Assembly (NCBI RefSeq): GCF_003855095.1 | Contig: NZ_CP033972.1 | Coordinates: forward strand, 2,294,001-2,358,000 | Direction: 5' to 3' | Length of the DNA stretch: 64,000 bases | Source of the DNA: Gordonia insulae | Lineage (GTDB): Bacteria; Actinomycetota; Actinomycetes; Mycobacteriales; Mycobacteriaceae | Part shown: positions 35,616 through 43,901 of the stretch, one piece after another | Layout: the number at the start of each line of letters is the position of its first letter | Numbering within the stretch: position 1 is the stretch's first letter | Notes under the pieces: model-generated | Databases searched by the model: none | What the model saw: the letters and a program-made list of their open reading frames with translations, nothing else | What the model was told of the DNA's origin: nothing | Position numbers and translations under genes: made by a program

Positions 35616-36218
35616 ATGACAGCCTACGAGGCGCCCGCGCTGGTGATCAGTGAATGTCAGCAAGGTCTTCTGGACCCGCCACCGGGGGCCTTCTCCGGAC
35701 TTGCCGCACAGGCCGCGGGCCGCGGCCTGATCGAACGCACCGCTGAACTCGCCCGCGCCTTCCGGTCACGCTCGCTTCCGGTGGTGCACTGCACCATCGT
35801 TCATCGCGCGGACCAGAAGGGCATGCTGCCCAACTCGTATCTCGGCAAGATGGCGATCGAGGAACGCATGATGGTCGAGGGCACCCGCGATGTGCAGATC
35901 CCCGCCGAACTGGGCCCTGAACCCACTGATCTGGTGAGCTCTCGGGCGACCGGCCTGACCGCGTTCTACGGCACGGATCTGGACGCGATGCTGAGGCTGC
36001 AGCGCGTTCGGACTCTGGTCGTTGCCGGGATCTCCACCAACGTCGCGTTGCCCGGACTCGCACTCGAGGCTGTGAACAGGGGCTACGACGTGGTCCTCGC
36101 GGAGGATTGCACCGCAGGTACCACCGCCGAGGATCACCGGTACATGGTCGACAACCTCCTCGCGATGCTCACGCGAATCACCCCGGCAGCCGACGTCATC
36201 GGGCGGCTGCCGGGGTGA
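35616..36218 (+). CDS. Isochorismatase-fold protein with altered catalytic residues
   Basis: A 200-residue cysteine-hydrolase-fold protein starting at ATG 35616 behind GAGGAGGAA. The fold is clear from VVAGISTNVA and TAFYGTDLDAML. However, the Asp of the usual DxQ motif is Glu13 (SECQQG), the Lys region reads SSRATG, and the nucleophile position in TNVC is Ala144. The Asp-Lys-Cys triad is therefore not intact. It may have another reaction or a binding role. It diverges from the P450 gene and shares its regulatory region. Confidence 0.8.
   Translation: MTAYEAPALVISECQQGLLDPPPGAFSGLAAQAAGRGLIERTAELARAFRSRSLPVVHCTIVHRADQKGMLPNSYLGKMAIEERMMVEGTRDVQIPAELGPEPTDLVSSRATGLTAFYGTDLDAMLRLQRVRTLVVAGISTNVALPGLALEAVNRGYDVVLAEDCTAGTTAEDHRYMVDNLLAMLTRITPAADVIGRLPG
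36181..36215. terminator. Hairpin between isochorismatase-fold gene and convergent SDR
   Basis: CCCCGGCAGCCG (36181-36192) and CGGCTGCCGGGG (36204-36215) are perfect 12-bp arms with an 11-nt loop at the very end of the plus-strand gene. It likely ends transcription from both sides; there is no T-tract. Confidence 0.65.
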
Positions 36219-36228
36219 TGTTTGCAGA

Positions 36229-37029
36229 TCAGCTGATCGCGAGCGCCGCTTCCGCATCGGAGACGGCGTCTCCGTTGATCGAGAACCCGCCGTCGACCGT
36301 GACCATCGAACCTGTGGCGAACTCGGCCTCATCGGACGCGAGATAGGTCGCCGCATAAGCGATGTCCATCGGATTCCCGATCCGGGTGAGACGGCCACCA
36401 CCGGTGTGATGACCGGAATCCCCACGCCCGGAGACCACACGGCCCACCAGGATGCAGTTGGCCCGGATACCGTCCGGGCCCCCCTCGACCGCCAGCGACC
36501 TTGTCAAACTCGCGACCGCCGACTTGGCGGCGCCGTATGCACCGAATCCTTTGAACCCCGCGATCGCCTGTCCCGAGGAGATGTTCACGATCGAGGCACC
36601 TTCTGCCGAAATCAGATGTGGCCAGGCATACTTCGATGCCCAGAACACATTTCCGGTCAGAGTTCCGGTCAGGATCGAATCCCACTCTGCGGTGGTGTAC
36701 TCGTGCAGCGGTTTCACCGTCGTGGCGACCACGTCGGTAGGTGCCGCGTTGTTGACGAGGGTCGAGAGACCGCCGAACCGGGCCACCACCGCATCGATGG
36801 TCGATCGAACACTGTCCTCGGAAGTGACGTCGAGTGGAAAGAACTCGGCCTCACCGCCGGCATCGCGGATGAACTGGACGACCTTGTTGCCGCGTTCCAC
36901 CGTCCGCCCGGTGACGGCAACCTGGGCACCCTCGGCGGCAAAGTGCTGAGCGATCGATCGGCCGATGCCCCGGGTCGAACCGGACACCAATGCGACCTTG
37001 CCCTGCAGGCGCGACCCCTGGCCGCTCAC
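36229..37029 (-). CDS. Short-chain dehydrogenase/reductase
   Basis: A 266-residue SDR starting at GTG 37029, overlapping the small upstream gene by 4 nt. TGxxxGxG is SGSTRGIG; VNNAAP takes the place of NNAG, and the catalytic motif is YGAAK. The LTGTLTGNVFWAS segment is less common. It may act on a cyclic hydroxy or keto compound together with the amidohydrolase of the same operon. Confidence 0.8.
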   Translation of the reverse strand: MSGQGSRLQGKVALVSGSTRGIGRSIAQHFAAEGAQVAVTGRTVERGNKVVQFIRDAGGEAEFFPLDVTSEDSVRSTIDAVVARFGGLSTLVNNAAPTDVVATTVKPLHEYTTAEWDSILTGTLTGNVFWASKYAWPHLISAEGASIVNISSGQAIAGFKGFGAYGAAKSAVASLTRSLAVEGGPDGIRANCILVGRVVSGRGDSGHHTGGGRLTRIGNPMDIAYAATYLASDEAEFATGSMVTVDGGFSINGDAVSDAEAALAIS

Positions 37030-37232
37030 AGGGAATCCCTCAGGTTCTGCATTGCCACCAACCGTCTCCTCGCCATGGTGATCGAATCTGCACTTCCCGA
37101 ATCAGATTCGAGCTTGTTCAGCTTGTTCCGCTCGAACTCGATCTCGTCATCGAGACGGTCACGGGACTCTTCGCGGGTGAGCAGGTCCTGGTCCACCCAG
37201 TCTGCTGCATCGATGTCCTTGTGCTCGGCCAC
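37026..37232 (-). CDS. Small protein of unknown function in amidohydrolase operon
   Basis: I do not recognise this 68-residue protein. It starts at GTG 37232 behind TGAGGA, 11 bp after the amidohydrolase stop, and overlaps the SDR by 4 nt. It is highly charged and predicted to be helical (REESRDRLDDEIEFERNKL), so a short coiled coil or a partner subunit of the amidohydrolase is possible. Confidence 0.65.
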   Translation of the reverse strand: MAEHKDIDAADWVDQDLLTREESRDRLDDEIEFERNKLNKLESDSGSADSITMARRRLVAMQNLRDSL

Positions 37233-37243
37233 GTCGACGGTCC

Positions 37244-38476
37244 TCACTGTGCCGAGGCCTCGACGCGCGGGAAGTTGTACAACGTGCGCGCATTGAGTTC
37301 CACGATCTTGTGAGCCTCGTCGTCCGGCACTTGCGCCAGCAACTTTTCGGTGTAGCGCCGACTGTTGGGCCAGTTGGAATCCGAATGGGGGTAATCGCAT
37401 TCCCACGTGATGTTGTCGATGCCGACCTTGTGGCGCCGCGCCACACCTTCATGGTCGTCGATGAAGCAACCATAGATGTTGGAACGGAACAGATCAGAGG
37501 GGCGAACCTCCTTGTTGACGTTCTGGTACCAACGGTGCTTCTCCCACGTCAGGTCGATGCGCTCGAGCAGGTACGGCATCCAACCAATCCCTCCTTCGGA
37601 CAACGCGACCTTCAGGTTCGGGAACTTGTAGAAGACCGGCGAGAAGAGCAGATCGGCGGTGGCGTACATCGAATTGGTACCGAAGAGTGCGATCATCACC
37701 GCCATCGGGGCCTCGGGCGAGGTGATCGGCGCCCGTCCCGACGACCCGAAGTGCATGCACAGCGGCATCTTGGTTTCTTCGGCCGCGCGGAACACCGGGT
37801 CCCAGAAGTCGGTGTAGAACGACGGAAGGCCCAGCGAAACCGTGTTTTCCGGAAAGGTGATGGCCTTCGCGCCCTTTGCGGCACAGCGGTAGATCTCGGC
37901 CGCGGCGGCCTCGGGGTCCCACAGTGGGAGGATGATCAGCGGGATGAACCGGTCCGGAGCGGTCGCCGCCCACTCGTCGAGGTGAAAATCATTCCAGGCC
38001 TGGACCGACAACAGAGCGAGCTCTTTGTCCTCGCCCTCGAGGAATACCGTGCCGGCGAAACGGGGAAACGACGGAAAGCACAGCGCCGCCTGCACACCAT
38101 CGATGTCCATGTCGGCAACTCGGGCCTTGGCGTCATAACAGCCGGGCAACATATCCGAATAGCGAGTGGGATCCATGCCGTACTCCTGCGGCTTCTTGCC
38201 CGCAACCGCGTTCAGACCGATGTTCGGATAGATACGGCCCTCGTAGGTCCACACCTCAGCGAGCTTCTTCTGCGCGGCACGGCCACCCTCGCCGCGCGCG
38301 GCGTCGAGCAGAACTGCCGACAGGCCCTCGTCCCCGTGCTGTTGACTCATGTCCATCTCGATGATCCGCGGCCCCTGGTCGAGGAACTTCCGCGGCAGCC
38401 GATCGGACCAGACATTCGGTGGCTCGATCAAGTGATCATCGACGGAAATCAAGTGCATGTAATCCTGGAGCGGCAC
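37244..38476 (-). CDS. Amidohydrolase family 2 (ACMSD-like) metal-dependent hydrolase/decarboxylase
   Basis: A 410-residue TIM-barrel protein starting at GTG 38476 behind GGAGG. Metal-site motifs are SVDDHLIEPP near the N-terminus, PLCMHFGSSG in the middle and WECDYPHSDS near the C-terminus. Family members hydrolyse C-N or C-C bonds or decarboxylate aromatic or ring-opened acids, such as gamma-resorcylate or ACMS. In this setting a decarboxylation or hydrolysis of an aromatic intermediate is likely. The exact reaction is open. Confidence 0.83.
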   Translation of the reverse strand: MPLQDYMHLISVDDHLIEPPNVWSDRLPRKFLDQGPRIIEMDMSQQHGDEGLSAVLLDAARGEGGRAAQKKLAEVWTYEGRIYPNIGLNAVAGKKPQEYGMDPTRYSDMLPGCYDAKARVADMDIDGVQAALCFPSFPRFAGTVFLEGEDKELALLSVQAWNDFHLDEWAATAPDRFIPLIILPLWDPEAAAAEIYRCAAKGAKAITFPENTVSLGLPSFYTDFWDPVFRAAEETKMPLCMHFGSSGRAPITSPEAPMAVMIALFGTNSMYATADLLFSPVFYKFPNLKVALSEGGIGWMPYLLERIDLTWEKHRWYQNVNKEVRPSDLFRSNIYGCFIDDHEGVARRHKVGIDNITWECDYPHSDSNWPNSRRYTEKLLAQVPDDEAHKIVELNARTLYNFPRVEASAQ

Positions 38477-38548
38477 GACGCCTCCTGCTGCGTATGACGG
38501 GCTGAGGAAGAAACGGGGCACCGGTAATCTCGGCGCCGTTCCCGTATA

Positions 38549-38677
38549 TCTGACAGTGCGTAACGCTAGTGACAGTGATCACAAGTGTCAAGCTCTACCA
38601 GGACCTTCTTCTGTATTTCGAGATCAGCACCGCCCAGAGGCCGGGTCTAGTACCGTTTGCGTCTGACATTAATGTCA
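38549..38677. promoter_or_regulatory. Divergent promoter region with a perfect 14-bp operator
   Basis: TGACATTAATGTCA (38664-38677) is a perfect palindrome of the window motif, 19 bp before the SDR start. Nearer the amidohydrolase are half-sites TCTGACA (38549-38555), TGACA (38570-38574) and TGTCA (38586-38590). The last two flank the palindrome GTGATCAC. The 220-bp region thus has sites for both directions. Confidence 0.65.
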
Positions 38678-38696
38678 CTACGGAGGGTGATCGACT

Positions 38697-39488
38697 GTGG
38701 ATCTGCGGATGCGCGACAAGCGCTATGTCCTGATAGGTGGAACAGCGGGAATGGGTTCGGCCACGGGCCAGGTGCTTGCCGGCGAGGGCGCCTCGATGGT
38801 CCTCATCGGTCGCGACGAGTCCAAGGCCCAGGACGCCGCGCGCGCCGCCGAAGAGTCGGGCGCCACGAAGGCGTACGGAATCGCCCGCGATGTGAGTGCG
38901 CCCGGTGGTGCGCGGGAAGCCGTCGACACCGCTGCCGAACTTCTCGGCGGGATCGACGGGTTGGCGGTCACCATGGGAACCGAGGGCATGGTTCCAGTGG
39001 AATCGTCCGACGATGTCTGGACGTCGGCCTTCCGCGACGTCCTCCTGGCCACGACACGCTCGGTCGAGGCAGCGCTTCCCCACCTCAAGAAGACTCGCGG
39101 CACCGTTGTCACCACCGCCGCGTATTCCATCCGCTCACCCGAAATCGCCAGACTCCCCTACGCATCTCTCAAAGGCGGCGTCGCGGTGTTCACCAAAGGA
39201 ATCGCCAAGACGTACGGGAAGGACGGCATCCGGGCGAATTGTGTCTGCCCGGGCGCCGTCGAGACCGCTCCATTGGCAGCGCTCCGGGTCCAACTCGCCG
39301 AGCAACGCGGATACCCGGTGGAGACCGCACTCGAGCGGGTCATGGTCGAGGAATGGGGCTTCGACGCGGCACTTGGGCGCCCCGGCAAACCCGAGGAGAT
39401 CGGCGAGCTGATCGCGTTCCTGCTTTCGCCACGCGCGGGCTATCTCACCGGATCACTCATCAACATCGACGGCGGCACGAACTTCTGA
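38697..39488 (+). CDS. Short-chain dehydrogenase/reductase
   Basis: A 263-residue SDR starting at GTG 38697 behind GGAGGG. It has a modified nucleotide motif GGTAGMGSATG and catalytic YASLK. GLAVTMGTEG stands where NNAG is expected, so it is a divergent SDR. It lies directly downstream of the best operator copy of the window and is followed after 14 bp by a secreted hydrolase. Confidence 0.8.
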   Translation: MDLRMRDKRYVLIGGTAGMGSATGQVLAGEGASMVLIGRDESKAQDAARAAEESGATKAYGIARDVSAPGGAREAVDTAAELLGGIDGLAVTMGTEGMVPVESSDDVWTSAFRDVLLATTRSVEAALPHLKKTRGTVVTTAAYSIRSPEIARLPYASLKGGVAVFTKGIAKTYGKDGIRANCVCPGAVETAPLAALRVQLAEQRGYPVETALERVMVEEWGFDAALGRPGKPEEIGELIAFLLSPRAGYLTGSLINIDGGTNF

Positions 39489-39502
39489 ACGGAGGCCCTG
39501 CA

Positions 39503-40552
39503 ATGAAATCGGCTCTTTCTCTGAGGCATTGGTTCTATCCCGCCGTAGCGGCGGCCATGATGATCGGATTGTCCACACCGGTTGCCGGGGCCACACCGCA
39601 TGCTTCTGCCGGATGCGCCGAGATCTCGGTTCCCGTGGCTCTCGCACCTGGCGGCCCGGTCACCGCGAACATTGCGGGTGGCTATTGCGTCCCGGCCGCT
39701 GATCCGGGGACCACTCTGCAGATCCTGATCCCGGGCGCGACCTACGACCGCTCGTACTGGGACTTCCCTGGATTCGACGGCAAGTACTCCTACGTCCGTC
39801 ACGCGTCGGGTTCCGGAAAAGCCACACTGGCAATCGATCCCATCGGTGTTGGCAAGAGTTCGAAGCCGTCCGGCGTTCAGGTTTCCGCATACACGGCTGC
39901 GCAGACCGTCCATGAGGTCATCGCGGCCGCCCGCAAAGGAGAACTGGGCCATCGCTGGGACAAAGTTGTCCTGGTCGGCCACTCATTCGGCTCACTGACC
40001 GCGATGATGGAAGCCGGAATGTACGACGACATCGACGGCCTCGTGATCAGCGGCGCCTCACATGCCCCGGGCCCCGGTGGCATCCTGCAGATCCAGAGGA
40101 CCGTACGACCAGCGCTCCTCGATCCGGCCACCAGTGATTCCGTCCCGGCCGGCGACTACACCTACCTCAGCGTGCCGGGCGCCCGGGCGACGGCCTTCCA
40201 CGCACCTGGGGACTCGGACCCGGCGGTCGTCGCCGCCGACGAAGCGACCCGGGTTGCGGGAACGATCGGCGTCCTGGCGACAATTCCGGTATTCATCCCC
40301 ACGACGTTCGGCATCGACGTTCCCGTACTCATCGCAAACGGCCGGGCGGACAAGGTCTTCTGCGCCCAAGGGGGCGGCGGTTCGCTCACCGACTGCGCCT
40401 CTGCCGACAGTCTCCACCGTTCCGAACGCCCGTACTTCCCAAAGGCCGATGTGAGTACTTATGTTCTGCCCAGGGCGGGGCATTCGATCAACCTGGCACT
40501 CAACAATCGAGCGTTCTTCGAGCGTGCGTCGAGGTGGATCGACTCGATCTGA
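39503..40552 (+). CDS. Secreted alpha/beta hydrolase
   Basis: A 349-residue protein with a signal peptide: Lys/Arg-containing start, hydrophobic PAVAAAMMIGLSTPVAGA and likely cleavage after about residue 30-34. The mature part is an alpha/beta hydrolase with Ser161 in VGHSFGSL, Asp283 in NGRADKV and His327 in RAGHSIN. Four Cys residues may form disulfides outside the membrane. It may split an ester or similar bond of the growth substrate before uptake. ATG 39503 follows GGAGG; the frame is open upstream, but within the SDR gene. Confidence 0.82.
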   Translation: MKSALSLRHWFYPAVAAAMMIGLSTPVAGATPHASAGCAEISVPVALAPGGPVTANIAGGYCVPAADPGTTLQILIPGATYDRSYWDFPGFDGKYSYVRHASGSGKATLAIDPIGVGKSSKPSGVQVSAYTAAQTVHEVIAAARKGELGHRWDKVVLVGHSFGSLTAMMEAGMYDDIDGLVISGASHAPGPGGILQIQRTVRPALLDPATSDSVPAGDYTYLSVPGARATAFHAPGDSDPAVVAADEATRVAGTIGVLATIPVFIPTTFGIDVPVLIANGRADKVFCAQGGGGSLTDCASADSLHRSERPYFPKADVSTYVLPRAGHSINLALNNRAFFERASRWIDSI

Positions 40553-40590
40553 TCGGCCAAGGTCACCAGCGGTTCTCCACGCCCGCCATC

Positions 40591-40638
40591 CGAGTTCGCA
40601 GTGTCGACCCGCAGCGGTGGGTCGACACTGCGAACTCG
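40591..40638. terminator. Strong bidirectional terminator hairpin
   Basis: Perfect 20-bp inverted arms (40591-40610 and 40619-40638) with an 8-nt loop lie between the stops of two convergent genes. The 101-bp gap 40553-40653 holds nothing else. Confidence 0.8.
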
Positions 40639-40653
40639 TTCGGACCGTCTCGT

Positions 40654-41838
40654 TCAGGCGTCGAGGGTCAAGAGCATCGACCCTGCCTCGGGTCCGCCAC
40701 CGATCCCGACGGCAGCCACCGACACGTCCTTCTTGATCTGCCGGTCTCCGGCCTCACGCCATAGTTGCGTGCAGGCTTCATGGAGGAACCCGTACCCGTG
40801 GAGCCGACCGGCCGACAGCTGCCCCCCGTGCGGGTTGATCGGCAGCGTCCCGTCGAGCGCGTAATGGCCTTCCTCATCGAGGAACTGCCCCACCTTGCCA
40901 TGGTCAGCGAATCCGAGTGCCTCGATCCACTGCGAACACAGGTAACTGAATCCGTCGTAGAGGGTCGCGAAGTCGACATCGGCAGGTGTGAGGTCGGTGC
41001 TGTCCCACATCGACGCGGCGGCGTCATGGGCTGCCATCGTGGTGAAGTCGGTCCGCTGATCCCAGGTGTGGCGTTCGTAGAGCGCTGCGCCTGCGGCCTC
41101 GATCGTGATCGGAGGGTGTGGAAGACCGGCGGTTTCCTCTCGCCGCGACAAGATGATGGCGGTGGCGCCGTCGCACGGCACATCGCAGTCATACAGCCCC
41201 ATCGGAGTCGAGATCATCCGGGCGCTCAGATAGTCGTCCATCGTCATCGGAGTGCGGTAGATCGCATTCGGGTTCAGCCCGGCGTTGCGCCGGGCATTGA
41301 TCACGAGCTTTCCGAGTTGCTCGCGCGTCAAACCGAATTCGTACATGTAGCGTTGCGCGTACATGCCGATCCAGTTGGCAGGTGACGCCGCGCCGAACGG
41401 CAGCCGGAACTCGGCATGACCCGAGGCCCGGGTAGCTTTCTGTGTCAACGCCGCCGCGCGTCCCGACGCCTGCGCAGTGGCCTCCCACACTGATCGGAAG
41501 CAGAGCACGTGCTTCGCCCGTCCGGACGCGATTGCTGCCGCAGCGTCGAGGAGCGTGCCGATCTGCCCGGAGGTCTCCACACCACTGACGTGCCACGTCG
41601 TCTTGAGGCCGAAGGCATCGCGAACGTCGTGGGTCGTCGCGCCGACGAACCCGCCCTCGGCCGCCACCGGACCCGGATAGCTGGCGACACCATCGATGTC
41701 GTCGAAAGACAAGCCGGCATGGGCAACGGCCCGTTCGGTTGCCTCGAGTGCGAGGTCGATACCCGAGCGGCCGATGCGCCTGCCGATCTGAGACTGACCG
41801 ATCCCGGTGATGACTGCTTTGTCGTCGACGAATGTCAT
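40654..41838 (-). CDS. SCPx/Ltp2-type thiolase-fold protein lacking the nucleophilic Cys
   Basis: A 394-residue thiolase-fold protein. The nucleophile position reads WHVSGVETSGQIG (82-94) without Cys, so thiolysis is unlikely. Further signatures are PCDGATAIIL and GTLPINPHGGQLSAGRLHG. It overlaps the DUF35 gene by 4 nt, which strongly suggests an Ltp2-DUF35 aldolase pair, the second such pair of the window. Confidence 0.87.
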   Translation of the reverse strand: MTFVDDKAVITGIGQSQIGRRIGRSGIDLALEATERAVAHAGLSFDDIDGVASYPGPVAAEGGFVGATTHDVRDAFGLKTTWHVSGVETSGQIGTLLDAAAAIASGRAKHVLCFRSVWEATAQASGRAAALTQKATRASGHAEFRLPFGAASPANWIGMYAQRYMYEFGLTREQLGKLVINARRNAGLNPNAIYRTPMTMDDYLSARMISTPMGLYDCDVPCDGATAIILSRREETAGLPHPPITIEAAGAALYERHTWDQRTDFTTMAAHDAAASMWDSTDLTPADVDFATLYDGFSYLCSQWIEALGFADHGKVGQFLDEEGHYALDGTLPINPHGGQLSAGRLHGYGFLHEACTQLWREAGDRQIKKDVSVAAVGIGGGPEAGSMLLTLDA

Positions 41839-42248
41839 GCCGCCACCGGCCTGAAGAATGGCAGGGCCACGTCGTCATGTTCTTCGAACACGACCTCGAC
41901 CGCCATACCGATCTCGACTGCGTCGACATCGATGCCGACGATGCAAGTGGTCAGGCGGACATCTGGTTGGTCGTCGAGTTCGACCACGGCGATCACGTAC
42001 GGGGGCGGGAACGCCGGGAACCACGGGTGGTGATTGACGGTGAACGACGAGATCCGGGCGCGTCCAGATGCGGCCTCGGGACCGACGTTGCGGCTTCGAC
42101 AGCGCCAGCACGCACCCACCGGTGGATGAATCCAGCCCCGGCACTCCTGGCATCGGTAGATGCGGAGCTCTCCTTCGAAACCGCCGGTCCAGAAGGCCTG
42201 CGATTCCGGCGTCACCTCCGGAAGCATCCGGCCCGTGTCAATCGACAT
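41835..42248 (-). CDS. DUF35/OB-fold zinc-ribbon protein, partner of the adjacent Ltp2-like protein
   Basis: A 137-residue protein starting at ATG 42248 behind AAGGAAA. The zinc ribbon is CQECRGWIHPPVGACWRC and an OB fold follows. The 4-nt overlap with the thiolase-fold gene indicates co-translation and a complex. Confidence 0.85.
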   Translation of the reverse strand: MSIDTGRMLPEVTPESQAFWTGGFEGELRIYRCQECRGWIHPPVGACWRCRSRNVGPEAASGRARISSFTVNHHPWFPAFPPPYVIAVVELDDQPDVRLTTCIVGIDVDAVEIGMAVEVVFEEHDDVALPFFRPVAA

Positions 42249-42558
42249 CCTGTATTTCCTTCCGAGAACCACCGTTGCCGCGGTGGTGCAAACGTGGTGC
42301 CGGACGTGACGCCGGTCACGGCTACTGAGGCTACCACTTCGTGGGCATATCGTCAGATACCAATCTCGCGCAATCACACCCCTTGCATCTACGTCATCTG
42401 CATTAGCGGCCCTAACTGGGAATAGCTCCGTGTCAGCGGTCGTGATCCGCGCCACAAATTGCGATCCTTTTCATGTACACTCAGTCAGATATTGGTCGAT
42501 GGGCCTAGGCGACACTCGCTCGCGGTCCGTCGAGATCTGGACCGAAAGGAACAATGCC
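42249..42558. promoter_or_regulatory. 310-bp divergent region with degenerate motif copies
   Basis: No gene is evident. Half-sites are CGTCAGA (42351-42357), TGTCAGC (42431-42437) and GTCAGATATTGG (42484-42495). The last 12-bp word recurs exactly before FprB at 61020. They probably serve the DUF35-thiolase operon on one side and the CoA transferase on the other. Confidence 0.4.
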
Positions 42559-43773
42559 GTGGTTGGTGTGATGAATGGAATTCGTGTCGTCGAGGTAGCG
42601 GCGTGGACGTACGTGCCCGTCGCGGGGGCGATCCTCGCCGAGTGGGGCGCCGACGTGCTCAAGATCGAGCACCCCGAATCGGGCGATCCTCAGCGTGGGC
42701 TGGTCACCTCTGGCCTGATCCCCGCCGGCGGCGTCAACCACATGTTCGAGCTCCCCAACCGTGGCAAGCGCAGTGTCGCACTGGACCTGAAGTCGGAGCA
42801 GGGTCGCGATCTGCTGATGAAGCTGGTTGCCACCGCGGACGTCTTCCTCACCAACTTTCGTCCGGACGCTCGGAAGAAGTTGCGCATCGACGTCGAGGAC
42901 GTTCGCGCCGTGAACGACAAGATCGTGTACGTCCGCGGGTCTTCCACCGGCCAGCGCGGCGATGAAGCCAACCGCGGCGGGTACGACATGACATCCTTCT
43001 GGAGTCGCGGTGGCGCCGCCGACAATGTCAGCCCAGACGAGCTCGACTACCGACTCACCATGCCCGGCCCCGCATTCGGTGATGTGCTGGGCGGGCTCAC
43101 CATCGCCGGCGCCGTCTCCACCGCATTGCTGCATCGCGAGCGAACGGGTGAGGCTCTCACGGTCGACAGCTCGTTGCTGGCAATGGGCGCCTGGGCGATG
43201 GGCGCAACCATTGCGGGCGCCAACGCTTTCGACATGGAGCGGTACCCCAAGCACACACCGTCGACGGCGGCGAATCCACTTGTCAACATCTACAAGACCT
43301 CGGACGACCGCTTCATCTCGTTGGTCATGCTCGAGTCCGACCGATTCTGGCCCGAGTTGGTCACCGCACTGGGCATTCCGGAGATGATCACCGATCCTCG
43401 ATTCGAAAGTCACAAGAAGCGAGGCGAAAACCGTCTCGAAGCCATCGAGGTCCTCAACAACGCCTTCGGCAAGCGAACCCTCGAAGAATGGAAGAAGGAG
43501 CTCGCCCACATCGACGGGTCGTGGTGTGTCGTACAGACACCTCGGGAGGTGGTCACCGACCCGCAGGTCCTCGCCAACGGGTACATCTCCGACGTGACCG
43601 ACTCGAACGGCGTGGACTTCAAGCTCGTCAATACCCCGATCCAGTTCAACGAAGTGCCCAACGAGCTGACCCGCGCTCCCGATCACGGTGAACATACCGA
43701 CGCCGTCCTCGAAGAGTTGGGGCTGACGATGGACGAGATCATCGATTACAAGGTCAGCGGCGCGATCCTGTAG
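42559..43773 (+). CDS. Class III (CaiB/BaiF) CoA transferase
   Basis: A 404-residue family III CoA transferase. GTG 42559 is placed 8 bp after AAAGGA; ATG 42571 is an alternative. Motifs are GAILAEWGADVLKIEHP, NRGKRSVALDL and the catalytic Asp143 in NRGGYDMTSFW. It moves CoA between a pathway acid and an acyl-CoA donor, saving ATP compared with the ligases. It ends at a very strong hairpin. Confidence 0.87.
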   Translation: MVGVMNGIRVVEVAAWTYVPVAGAILAEWGADVLKIEHPESGDPQRGLVTSGLIPAGGVNHMFELPNRGKRSVALDLKSEQGRDLLMKLVATADVFLTNFRPDARKKLRIDVEDVRAVNDKIVYVRGSSTGQRGDEANRGGYDMTSFWSRGGAADNVSPDELDYRLTMPGPAFGDVLGGLTIAGAVSTALLHRERTGEALTVDSSLLAMGAWAMGATIAGANAFDMERYPKHTPSTAANPLVNIYKTSDDRFISLVMLESDRFWPELVTALGIPEMITDPRFESHKKRGENRLEAIEVLNNAFGKRTLEEWKKELAHIDGSWCVVQTPREVVTDPQVLANGYISDVTDSNGVDFKLVNTPIQFNEVPNELTRAPDHGEHTDAVLEELGLTMDEIIDYKVSGAIL

Positions 43774-43782
43774 GCAGCGGAC

Positions 43783-43830
43783 AATCTGAGAGCGGGAGTG
43801 CACCGAACGGTGCACTCCCGCTCTCAGATT
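43783..43830. terminator. Perfect 23-bp hairpin, bidirectional terminator
   Basis: Arms 43783-43805 and 43808-43830 are perfectly complementary with only AA between them. It lies between two convergent genes. At 23 bp it is the longest inverted repeat I see in the window. Confidence 0.8.
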
Positions 43831-43901
43831 CGGTTCCTGCTCGACGGGCGCCGTCGGCGATGGCCGTGCCCGGTGACGTTCACCGGGCACACTCGGGTGG
43901 A

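Noticed and set aside
38657..39502. In-frame 5' extension of the secreted hydrolase through the SDR gene
   Set aside because: It lies wholly inside the SDR coding region in another frame. The signal peptide and GGAGG place the start at 39503.
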